From NCBI GenBank assembly GCA_965279115.1, contig OZ257137.1:4216001-4280000 (forward strand): DNA of 64,000 nucleotides. Direction: 5' to 3'. Below, in pieces: positions 34,266 to 41,833 of this stretch (positions are counted from its first letter, which is position 1; each line of letters opens with the position of its first letter). The notes beneath the pieces were generated by a model that was not told the origin of the DNA, did not search any database, and saw only the letters and a program-made list of their open reading frames with translations. This stretch comes from JAEUOS01 sp965279115 (GTDB lineage: Bacteria; Pseudomonadota; Gammaproteobacteria; Burkholderiales; JAEUOS01). Both the position numbers and the translations under genes were made by a program.

Positions 34266-34619
34266 GTGACCGGTGTTGCCGCAGACCTCAGCGAACCGGT
34301 CGGCCGGTGGGCCCTTCCCGATGTTGGTGAACTCGAGTGGCGGTACTGGGACGGTGAAGTAGTGGTTCTGGTGCAGTCCACGGGAAGCACGCATCTTCTC
34401 AGTGGCGCCGGTGCAGCGGTGTTCCTTACCTTGAACGACGTCCGTCCGACGCCGGTTACCCTCGCACAGCTTGCGGATTGGTTGCTTGAGCATCGTGATG
34501 TAGATGCTGGGGATGAAACTGGCATTCCGGCGACCGACAGGGCTGCCGCAGCCGCCTCTCTTCAAGCGACACTGTTAGAATTCGGCCGCTCTGGCATTGC
34601 AATTCATCTGACACCTTGA
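34266..34619 (+). CDS. PqqD-like peptide-binding protein (HPr-rel-A system type)
   Basis: 117 residues from GTG 34266. The central stretch GSTHLLSGAGAAVFLTLND corresponds to the PqqD core in which a conserved hydrophobic loop and small residues lie before a helix-turn. PqqD folds (RRE) bind leader peptides of ribosomally made precursors. I recall NCBI naming this branch the HPr-rel-A system PqqD family. It is about 25 residues longer than classical PqqD. It overlaps the kinase gene in TTGA, a coupled start. Confidence 0.7.
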   Translation: MTGVAADLSEPVGRWALPDVGELEWRYWDGEVVVLVQSTGSTHLLSGAGAAVFLTLNDVRPTPVTLAQLADWLLEHRDVDAGDETGIPATDRAAAAASLQATLLEFGRSGIAIHLTP

Positions 34620-35545
34620 TCGTCTCGCACTTCGACCCGCGAGTCTTGCGAAGGCAACTCGCGGGCCCAGGCTTGCGTTTGCGGACCGGACCTTTTGTGA
34701 CAAGTATAGTCACGCCCCTGGAATTGGTCGCGGCTGGTATCGAACTCCACTACGCCAATCACGTCGTCGAGGCTGATGACGGCTTCGTCGATTTTCACGT
34801 AGTGGTGGACCGTCCGTACGGGCTTCGCCGTTTCGTACGCCCGCAGGTGATCTTTCGTTGCGACTCGAGCATCACCTTCAAGCCGCTGCCGGTAGAGCAT
34901 GCTTTTCCGGTACTGGAATGGGGCATGAACTGGTGCATTTCGTCACACTGCCACCAGTATCTGATCATCCATGCCGCCGTTGTAGAGAAGAACGGCAATG
35001 CTGTCATCATGCCGTCGCCCTCGGGCAGCGGAAAGAGCACCTTGTGTGCCGGTTTGGTCAATCGCGGCTGGCGGCTTCTTTCTGATGAGCTGGCGATTCT
35101 CGACCCGCTGGACGGCAGCCTGGTTTCGGTTCCGCGTCCGGTGAGTCTGAAAAATACCTCGATTGACGTGATCCGGAAATTTGCCCCCGCCGCGCGGTTT
35201 GGAGCCATCGTTGGCGGCACGTTGAAGGGAAATGTGGGACATGTGCAACCGCCACGGGAAAGCGTTGCCCGGCAATTCGAGCATGCCTTGCCACGCTGGA
35301 TAGTGTTGCCCAGATATTCGCCGGACGCCCCCTTGGGGTTCAAGCGTTTGACGCGCGGACGCGCATTCATGCATCTTCTCGAGAACGCCTTCAACTATGA
35401 CGTCCACGGTACAGATGGCTTTGAGTTGCTTGCCGCGACCATCGAAAAATGCGACAGCTTTGAATTCCAATACAGTGATCTTGAGCAAGCCGCCGTAGCA
35501 TTTGAACGGCTGGCCGCCGGCGACACACTGGTGGGATCCGCGTGA
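34616..35545 (+). CDS. HprK-related kinase A
   Basis: 309 residues starting at TTG 34616, which overlaps the upstream TGA. The Walker A loop is PSPSGSGKST (residues 133-142, Lys140). As in HPr kinase, it is preceded by LIIHAAVVEKNG with His119 and followed by a Ser156-Asp157-Glu158 acidic site (LLSDELAIL) that would bind metal. The N-terminal HprK domain is replaced by an unrelated ~100-residue region. HprK relatives phosphorylate serine residues; lasso peptide kinases such as ThcoK belong here. It therefore may phosphorylate the exported protein. The next gene overlaps by GTGA. Confidence 0.8.
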   Translation: MIVSHFDPRVLRRQLAGPGLRLRTGPFVTSIVTPLELVAAGIELHYANHVVEADDGFVDFHVVVDRPYGLRRFVRPQVIFRCDSSITFKPLPVEHAFPVLEWGMNWCISSHCHQYLIIHAAVVEKNGNAVIMPSPSGSGKSTLCAGLVNRGWRLLSDELAILDPLDGSLVSVPRPVSLKNTSIDVIRKFAPAARFGAIVGGTLKGNVGHVQPPRESVARQFEHALPRWIVLPRYSPDAPLGFKRLTRGRAFMHLLENAFNYDVHGTDGFELLAATIEKCDSFEFQYSDLEQAAVAFERLAAGDTLVGSA

Positions 35546-36636
35546 AGCGGCGTGAGGCGGATTTCGCGCTGCGCGCGTTGCTGGACCCGCGGCAGGCCAT
35601 GACATGCCAGTTGGCGGGGTGGGACATGTTGGTACGTCAGGCCCGTTCGGCGGGCCTGCTGGCACGTATCGGAGCGTCGCTTGAGTCTGCGGAAAGCGAT
35701 TTTCGCGTGCCAAGCGGTCCGGCCGCGCATATCAGGGCGGAAATGGTGCTCGCACGTGCCCAGCGGACGGAGGTCAATCGCGAAGCGAGCCTGATATGCC
35801 GTGCGTTGGCGCCGCTCGGCATCAAGGTCATTTTTCTCAAGGGAGCGGGCTACGTGCTGGGTGATGTACCCGCTTCGGCGGGCCGGATTTTTTCCGATAT
35901 CGACATACTCGTTCCGAAGGCCGCTTTAAACCAGGTCGAGGCCACCTTGATGGTCGACGGCTGGGGGATGACCCATCATACCGAGTATGACCAACACTAC
36001 TATCGTGCATGGATGCACGAGCTTCCGCCCATGCAGCACATGCAGCGCGGCACGATGCTCGACATTCATCATTCGATACTTCCCCAGACCTCGATCCACC
36101 AGCCAGATCCGTCCAAGTTGATTGACAACGCGGTCCCGGTGGACGGAATTCCCGGCGCGTATGTACTCGCGCCTGTTGACATGGTGCTCCACAGCATGAC
36201 TCACTTGTTCTTCAATGAAGAGTTCAGTCATGGCCTGCGTGACTTGTCCGATCTCGATTTGTTGCTTCGAGGGTTTGCGGCCCAGCCTTCGTTCTGGACT
36301 GAGCTGTTGACGCGTGCTCGCGCATTGGGACTCGAGCGCCCGTTGTTCTACGGGCTGCGGTACACCGCACGGATTCTCGAGGCGCCCATTCCACATGACA
36401 TGGCATCCGCAGCCGCGGCGGGCGCGCCTCCCGCCGCGCTACTGCCGATCATGGATGCGCTGTGGGATCGCGCTCTTCGAACCCCTCATGCATCGACCGC
36501 GTTGCCCGCGACCGCGTTCGCCCTGTTTCTTCTTTACCTGCGGGCGCACTGGATGCGCATGCCATTCCCGATGCTGATTCGCCATCTCGCCGTCAAGGGA
36601 TGGCGTCGTGCCACCGAGGAAGAGCCGTTGCCGTGA
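35542..36636 (+). CDS. Nucleotidyltransferase-fold protein (NTP_transf_5 type)
   Basis: 364 residues from GTG 35542 (GTGA overlap with the kinase stop). The domain core is KVIFLKGAGYVLGDVP with Arg115 and the acidic pair Asp119/Asp121 in RIFSDIDILV, the metal-binding D-x-D of nucleotidyltransferases. The region HHTEYDQHYYRAWMHELPPM with conserved HMQRGTMLDIHHSIL is typical of the uncharacterised nucleotidyltransferase family found in lasso peptide and polysaccharide clusters. It may transfer a nucleotide or sugar to the kinase product. It is the last gene of the cassette, ending 10 bases before the convergent protease gene. Confidence 0.75.
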   Translation: MKRREADFALRALLDPRQAMTCQLAGWDMLVRQARSAGLLARIGASLESAESDFRVPSGPAAHIRAEMVLARAQRTEVNREASLICRALAPLGIKVIFLKGAGYVLGDVPASAGRIFSDIDILVPKAALNQVEATLMVDGWGMTHHTEYDQHYYRAWMHELPPMQHMQRGTMLDIHHSILPQTSIHQPDPSKLIDNAVPVDGIPGAYVLAPVDMVLHSMTHLFFNEEFSHGLRDLSDLDLLLRGFAAQPSFWTELLTRARALGLERPLFYGLRYTARILEAPIPHDMASAAAAGAPPAALLPIMDALWDRALRTPHASTALPATAFALFLLYLRAHWMRMPFPMLIRHLAVKGWRRATEEEPLP

Positions 36637-36645
36637 CCTTGCTGG

Positions 36646-37419
36646 TCAACGCACGCTCCGGATCAGTTCCTGCAGGAAGTTGGCGGGCACTGCATAGGTG
36701 ATCCCGGAAGGCTGGGTCAGCACGGACTCCTTGGTACCGCGAACCAGTACCATGTTGATTACGCCTATGACGCGACCGCTACGCGCGTCAAAAACCGGAC
36801 TTCCGCTGTTGCCCGGATACGCCGTTGCATCAAGCTGGAAGACATCGAAACTGCCTGAACGCAGACGTCGGATCAGCTTTTCGTTGAGTTGACGCGCCGT
36901 TCCTCCAGGTAGTGCAATCGGCGTGATCGCCGAAACGATGCCGCGATGGGTGACCGGAGAAAATCCCAGCACGTTGCCAATCGGGAAACCCGTAAACGCG
37001 ACGGCAAGGCCTTCCCTGACGGAACCCGAATCCGAGAGTGTCAGCTTGGGCAGGCCCTCACCGTCGATACGCAATAACGCGAGATCAACGTCTGCCGCGG
37101 TCGCGAGTATGCGTGCGCCCCGAACTTCAGTCTTGCCCGCCAACTTGATCAGTACCGCAAAGGAGGCTCCGCCTGCCGGGTCCGGCAGCTCTGACACCAC
37201 GTGTGCGTTGGTAGCCACCAGATTGCCGTCCGACACCACGAATCCGGTGCCGCGAAACCGGAACGCCGGCGAGTCCGTTTGCTTGAATGTACCAACCGCG
37301 ACGATCGAAGGTCTGACAATGTCCAAGACATCCGGCAGATCCTGGGCGCAGACATCTCCGGCGAAAACCAGTACTGCGAACGCGGCTACGATCCCCTTTC
37401 TCCGGCCGGTCGACCGCAT
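36646..37419 (-). CDS. Exported trypsin-like serine protease without PDZ domain
   Basis: 257 residues with a signal ending near VCAQDLPD. The catalytic triad is His73 (ATNAHVV), Asp112 (ADVDLALLRID) and Ser205 (GNSGSPVF). The protein stops after the protease domain; the PDZ modules usual in DegP/DegS are absent. It is most likely periplasmic or secreted. The start codon ATG 37417-37419 abuts the stop of the upstream lytic transglycosylase (TAG 37420-37422), so the two are an operon on the opposite strand to both the cassette and the exopolysaccharide locus. Confidence 0.85.
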   Translation of the reverse strand: MRSTGRRKGIVAAFAVLVFAGDVCAQDLPDVLDIVRPSIVAVGTFKQTDSPAFRFRGTGFVVSDGNLVATNAHVVSELPDPAGGASFAVLIKLAGKTEVRGARILATAADVDLALLRIDGEGLPKLTLSDSGSVREGLAVAFTGFPIGNVLGFSPVTHRGIVSAITPIALPGGTARQLNEKLIRRLRSGSFDVFQLDATAYPGNSGSPVFDARSGRVIGVINMVLVRGTKESVLTQPSGITYAVPANFLQELIRSVR

Positions 37420-38331
37420 CTACATCAATCCGCCGACTCGGATCCCGGGCAATTCGGGAGACGGGGCGGTGACCTTCGGGTCATAGGGGTGTTCGTGGCG
37501 CTTGAACACCTCGATGATGCGTTTGACATAGCTTTTGGTTTCCGGATACGGTGGAATACCCTTGTACCGGTTGACCGTGCCTTCGCCCGAATTGTATGCA
37601 GCAGCGACCAACGGGACGTTGCCCTTGAAGTAAGCCAACAACCAGCGCAGGTAAGACAGTCCGCCGCGGATGTTTTGCTCAGGATCATATGGTTTGGTGA
37701 CGTTGAATCGCGCCGACGTCTCGGGAATTAGCTGCATTAGTCCCTGGGCATTCTTCGGCGAAACCGCCGCCGGGTCAAAATTGGATTCCGCACGGATCAC
37801 CGCAAATGCCAAGCGGGGACTTATTCCGTATTCCGGTGCCAGTTTTGCAAGGAGCGCAATCACCTTTTGTTGCGCCGCCGTCGTCGCAGTGAGTGGCGGG
37901 TCCTCAGGGACGACCTCAATTTTCGCCTCGATCGGAGCAGGTGGCGGCGCCATGCATGGAGGCGACGGCGCGGTTGCATCGCCGGTGAAGCGCAACATGC
38001 GCTTGGCATGGTCATGACCTTGTTCCGCGGCAAGTCGGAAGAAGTACGCCGCCAGCGCGTCATCGCGCGGAACGCCGCGCGCATTGGCGTGCATCCATCC
38101 CAGGCTAAACTGCGCTTCCGCATCGCCGGCACGGGCTCCCTGGCAATAGAGTTCGGCGGCGCGGACCGGGTCTTTGGCCACCCCTTCACCATGCTCCATT
38201 GCACGCGCGGCCGACACGAGGGTCGAAGCGTCGGGACCCGCTTGGCCGTGTGGAAGCCCGCTGGCGAGCGCGCCTTGCGCACTAGTGGAAAAGGCAATGA
38301 CGAACATGGTTCGACGGAGCAATTGCGACAT
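37420..38331 (-). CDS. Sel1-repeat lytic transglycosylase
   Basis: 303 residues from ATG 38331 (a GTG at 38352 is an alternative). A signal peptide ends near GALASG. Residues ~40-115 are Sel1-like repeats (EHGEGVAKDPVRAAELYCQG and NARGVPRDDALAAYFFRLAA). A proline-rich linker leads to an SLT domain with Glu182 in AESNFDPAAV, AQGLMQLIP, and AYNSGEGTVNRYKGIPPYPE. It would cut peptidoglycan glycan strands in the periplasm, perhaps to open space for an export apparatus. It is followed directly by the serine protease and is divergent from the exopolysaccharide operon. Confidence 0.85.
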   Translation of the reverse strand: MSQLLRRTMFVIAFSTSAQGALASGLPHGQAGPDASTLVSAARAMEHGEGVAKDPVRAAELYCQGARAGDAEAQFSLGWMHANARGVPRDDALAAYFFRLAAEQGHDHAKRMLRFTGDATAPSPPCMAPPPAPIEAKIEVVPEDPPLTATTAAQQKVIALLAKLAPEYGISPRLAFAVIRAESNFDPAAVSPKNAQGLMQLIPETSARFNVTKPYDPEQNIRGGLSYLRWLLAYFKGNVPLVAAAYNSGEGTVNRYKGIPPYPETKSYVKRIIEVFKRHEHPYDPKVTAPSPELPGIRVGGLM

Positions 38332-38566
38332 CAGGAAGCTAGATCGCGTCACTTTGCACCGGCGCGAGTCTGTTTGTTGGAATTAGCCCGATTTTAGTTG
38401 TTAGCTGTTGGAAGGGCGCACGTTTGTGGTGTGAAATAATGTGATTTCTCTGCGAAAAGCCCCTGCGGATCGCCATTTTCGGATAAGATTCAGGATGGAT
38501 AAGTATAAATTTGCCTTTTTAATTAGCAAGTTGCGCAACAATGTTCTCGTACTTGGGGAGGGTATT

Positions 38567-39196
38567 ATGGAGCTGATGGGGAGCGTAGGCAGGAATGCAG
38601 TCCGCAGTCTCTTGTTGATTTGCCTCGCTTTGCTGGGTTTGGCAGGATGCGCGAGCACCTATCCGCCTGCGCCGGCGGAGGCCGCATCTGCCGACTACAA
38701 GTACGTCATTGGTCCGGGCGACAATATCAACATCATCGTTTGGCGCAATCCGGAGTTGTCAATGTCGGTTCCGGTTCGCCCTGACGGGCGGCTGGCGACG
38801 CCGCTTGTGGAGGATTTGCAGGCGATGGGCAAGAACCCGACAACCCTTGCCAGGGATATCGAAAAGGAACTTGCCAAGTTCATCCGCGATCCGGTGGTGA
38901 CGGTCATTGTCACTGGATTTGTCGGACCGTATAGCGAGCAAATCCGAGTCATTGGGGAAGCGGCAAAACCACAGGTCCTCCCGTACAAGCAGAAAATGAC
39001 TTTACTTGACGTGATGATAGCGGTGGGTGGCATCACGGATTTCGCGGATGGGAATCGGGCGTCGATTCTGCGCACATCGGAGGGTAGCAAGCAATACGGA
39101 GTGCGGATTCGGGATCTGGTCAAGCGTGGTGACGTGTCGGCGAATGTCGACATGAAACCCGGTGATGTATTAATCATTCCGCAAAGCTGGTTCTGA
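38567..39196 (+). CDS. XrtA-associated polysaccharide export lipoprotein (Wza-like)
   Basis: 209 residues from ATG 38567, behind a GGGGAGGG site. The N-terminal lipobox LLGLAGCAST directs outer-membrane lipoprotein processing. A polysaccharide export (Poly_export) domain follows: YVIGPGDNINIIVWRNPELS, VPVRPDGRLATPLVEDLQA and a SLBB domain with VIGEAAKPQVLPYKQKMTLL. It forms the outer-membrane part of the exopolysaccharide channel. It is the first gene of a run on the plus strand that carries the standard XrtA/PEP-CTERM exopolysaccharide genes. The longer open frame to 38441 gives no signal peptide. Confidence 0.9.
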   Translation: MELMGSVGRNAVRSLLLICLALLGLAGCASTYPPAPAEAASADYKYVIGPGDNINIIVWRNPELSMSVPVRPDGRLATPLVEDLQAMGKNPTTLARDIEKELAKFIRDPVVTVIVTGFVGPYSEQIRVIGEAAKPQVLPYKQKMTLLDVMIAVGGITDFADGNRASILRTSEGSKQYGVRIRDLVKRGDVSANVDMKPGDVLIIPQSWF

Positions 39197-39262
39197 CGTG
39201 GCTATTCGGGCTTTTTCGGAGCTTGGCGAGCGTGGCCAGGACATGGCAGCCGGGTACCGCTG

Positions 39263-40834
39263 ATGGATGAATTACTGCGACAACTCGGTTCCTACCTCAG
39301 GGCGATGTGGCGGCATCGCTATCTGGGTACGGCGATCACCTGGGCGTCGGCCATCATTGGTGTCGCGATCGTCATGTTCATCCCGGACAAGTACGAGGCT
39401 TCCGCGCGTATCTATGTGGATACCCAGTCGATTTTGCAGCCCTTGATGTCCGGCCTGGCGGTTCAGCCCAACATCGAGCAGCAGGTCGGCCTGCTGAGTC
39501 GGACATTGATCAGCAGACCGAATGTGGAAAAGCTGGTGCGCATGGCCGACCTGGACCTGGGAGCCAAATCGAAAGCCGCGCAAGACGAACTGGTTGACGG
39601 GCTGCTCAAGACCTTGAAAATCGCAACCACCGGCCGCGACAACCTCTATACGCTCTCGTATCGCGATTCGAATCCGGAGCGGGCAAAGCGCGTCGTGCAG
39701 TCCCTAACGTCCATTTTTGTCGAGTCCAGTCTGGGTGACAAGCGCAAGGATACCGATACCGCAAAGAAGTTCATCGAGGACCAGATTCGCGGTTACGAGA
39801 AGAAGCTTGAAGAAGCGGAAGGGCGCCTCAAGGAATTCAAGTTACGCAATATTGAGATGCAGGCTGCCGAAGGCAAGGGAGGCGTTGAGCGGCTTGCCGA
39901 CCTCGGGGCGCAGCTCAGCCGTGCCAAGCTTGAATTGAAGGAGGCGGAGAACGCCCGGGACGCCCTGAAGCGGCAAATCGAGGGTGAGGATCCCGTTATG
40001 CTTCCCGATGCGGGCGCGCGTGGCATGGGTGACATTTCGGCGGTTCCGGAACTCGACGGACGTATCGATGCGCAGCGGCGGAATCTCGATACGTTGTTGC
40101 AGCGATTCACCGAACAGCATCCGGATGTGATTGGGGCGCGGCGCCTGATCAAGGAGCTGGAGGACCAGAAAAAGCAGGAACTCGCGGCGCGGCGCAAACT
40201 GGCTGCCGCCAATCCTGTAGCCGCCGCTGCCGTCAGCAACAACCCGGTTTTCCAGCAGCTCAAGGTTTCGCTCGGGGAGGCCGAAGCCACCGTGGCCTCG
40301 TTGCGTGCGCGTGTCGCAGAATATGATTCGCGTTATGCGCGGAGCAAAGAGTCGATGAAGACGATGCCACAAGTCGAGGCTGAATATTCGCAGTTGAATC
40401 GCGACTACGAAATAAACAAGAAGAACTATGAGCAGTTGGTCACGCGCCGTGAATCGGCGACGCTCACTGGTGATCTTGGGTCAACCTCCGGGGTGGCTGA
40501 TTTCCGTCTCATCGATCCGCCGCGTGTTTCGCCCCAGCCGGTTGCGCCGAACCGCATTGTGCTTCTGCCGGCCGCATTCGCGATTTCGCTGTTGGCGGGA
40601 CTGTTTTCGGCGTTTGTAGCCAGCCAGGTTCGGCCGGTGTTCATGGACAGCCGGGTACTTCGCGACGTGACGGGGTTACCTCTTCTCGGCGTGGTCACAA
40701 AGAACATTTCGTCCAACGACCGCTGGCGTAGTCGCAAGAGCCTCCTGAAGCTTGCCACGGCGCTGACCGCGCTTCTTGTTGCGTTTGCGCTTGGCATGGC
40801 CTATCTGTATCTCAAGGCGCCGCCTGCGGCATGA
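39263..40834 (+). CDS. XrtA system polysaccharide chain-length determinant protein
   Basis: 523 residues. An N-terminal transmembrane helix lies in the Wzz segment (YLGTAITWASAIIGVAIVMF), followed by PDKYEASARIYVDTQSIL. A long alpha-helical coiled region spans about residues 150-400 (for example KKLEEAEGRLKEFKLRN). A second helix (LLPAAFAISLLAGLFSAFVA) and a third near the C-terminus (LATALTALLVAFALGMAYLY) close it. It acts with the export lipoprotein and kinase to set the chain length and open the periplasmic channel. It begins 66 bases after the export gene and precedes the kinase by nine bases. Confidence 0.9.
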   Translation: MDELLRQLGSYLRAMWRHRYLGTAITWASAIIGVAIVMFIPDKYEASARIYVDTQSILQPLMSGLAVQPNIEQQVGLLSRTLISRPNVEKLVRMADLDLGAKSKAAQDELVDGLLKTLKIATTGRDNLYTLSYRDSNPERAKRVVQSLTSIFVESSLGDKRKDTDTAKKFIEDQIRGYEKKLEEAEGRLKEFKLRNIEMQAAEGKGGVERLADLGAQLSRAKLELKEAENARDALKRQIEGEDPVMLPDAGARGMGDISAVPELDGRIDAQRRNLDTLLQRFTEQHPDVIGARRLIKELEDQKKQELAARRKLAAANPVAAAAVSNNPVFQQLKVSLGEAEATVASLRARVAEYDSRYARSKESMKTMPQVEAEYSQLNRDYEINKKNYEQLVTRRESATLTGDLGSTSGVADFRLIDPPRVSPQPVAPNRIVLLPAAFAISLLAGLFSAFVASQVRPVFMDSRVLRDVTGLPLLGVVTKNISSNDRWRSRKSLLKLATALTALLVAFALGMAYLYLKAPPAA

Positions 40835-40843
40835 GGACCATCA

Positions 40844-41833
40844 ATGAGCCTGATTGAACAAGCGGCGAGACGCCTTGAGCAGCTCCGCAAGGCAGGCGTC
40901 GAGTTTCCCGGAGGGGATGCAGCAGTAGCCGATCCGCAGCAGGTGGGGGCGCCTGCGGCTGACTGGGGACGGTCCGCCACGGAGGCGCGGCATGTCCATG
41001 CCACTACCACTCCGCCGGCCGCGGAAGCCAACGCGCAAGTGGGAGACGAAGATAAGGGCGTGCGCGGAATCGCTATCCAGTCCAGGAGGGTGGATATCGA
41101 CCTTCATGCACTTGCGGAGAAATACATCATCACTCCCGAGGCGCCGCGTTCCAGGATGGCGGACGAGTACAGGGTTATCAAGCGTCCACTCATCGCCAAC
41201 GCAATGGGCAAGGGGGCGGCCCCCATCGCTGATGGCAACCTGATCATGGTCACCAGCGCCCTTCCGCGCGAAGGGAAGAGTTATACGGCGGTCAACCTGG
41301 CAATCAGCATAGCCGCGGAGCTGGACAATACTGTCATGCTGGTGGATGCCGATGTGGCGCGTCCCTCGGTACTCAATGTACTGGGCTTGCCACCCGCCCC
41401 CGGACTGCTTGATTTGCTCACATCGGATTCGACCAAGCTTTCAGATGTGCTGCTGCGCACAAATATCGAAAAGCTGACGCTTTTGCCCAGCGGCAATCCG
41501 CGACAACGCGCGACCGAATTGCTGGCCAGTGACGCCATGACAAATCTTCTGCGGGAAATGGCAAGCCGGTATCCGGACCGGATAATCATTTTTGATTCGC
41601 CGCCCCTGCTTTTGACAACCGAGTCACGCGTATTGGCTACCCACATGGGGCAGGTCGTTCTGGTGGTGCAGGCCGAGCGCACCTCCCAGAGTGAAGTCAA
41701 GCAGGCGCTAGCGACCATTGAGGCTTGCCCTGTCAAGATGGTGATCCTGAACCAGGCGCGTGAGTCTGCGGCAGGGGGGTACGGGTACGGATACGGTTAC
41801 GGGTATGGGTATGGCGACAGGCAGGCCGGTTAA
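40844..41833 (+). CDS. XrtA-associated tyrosine autokinase
   Basis: 329 residues of the BY-kinase family. The Walker A loop is ALPREGKSYTA (Lys145), Walker A' is MLVDADVARP (residues ~165-174), and ELLASDAMTNLLREM with DRIIIFDSPPLLLTTE supplies Walker B. The C-terminal tail holds six tyrosines in Gly-Tyr repeats (residues ~311-322) before GDRQAG. The tail is the site of autophosphorylation, and the repeating DNA (41777-41815) also contains the start codon of the next gene. It would control polymer assembly through the chain-length protein. Confidence 0.9.
   Translation: MSLIEQAARRLEQLRKAGVEFPGGDAAVADPQQVGAPAADWGRSATEARHVHATTTPPAAEANAQVGDEDKGVRGIAIQSRRVDIDLHALAEKYIITPEAPRSRMADEYRVIKRPLIANAMGKGAAPIADGNLIMVTSALPREGKSYTAVNLAISIAAELDNTVMLVDADVARPSVLNVLGLPPAPGLLDLLTSDSTKLSDVLLRTNIEKLTLLPSGNPRQRATELLASDAMTNLLREMASRYPDRIIIFDSPPLLLTTESRVLATHMGQVVLVVQAERTSQSEVKQALATIEACPVKMVILNQARESAAGGYGYGYGYGYGYGDRQAG
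41777..41815 (+). repeat. Six-base tandem repeat encoding the kinase tyrosine tail
   Basis: Six imperfect copies of GGNTAY occur in a row (tyrosine codons at 41780, 41786, 41792, 41798, 41804 and 41810). In the kinase frame they encode Gly-Tyr units. Out of frame they provide ATG 41805 and ATG 41811 of the next gene. Slipped-strand copying in whole units would change tyrosine number but keep the frame. Confidence 0.8.
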
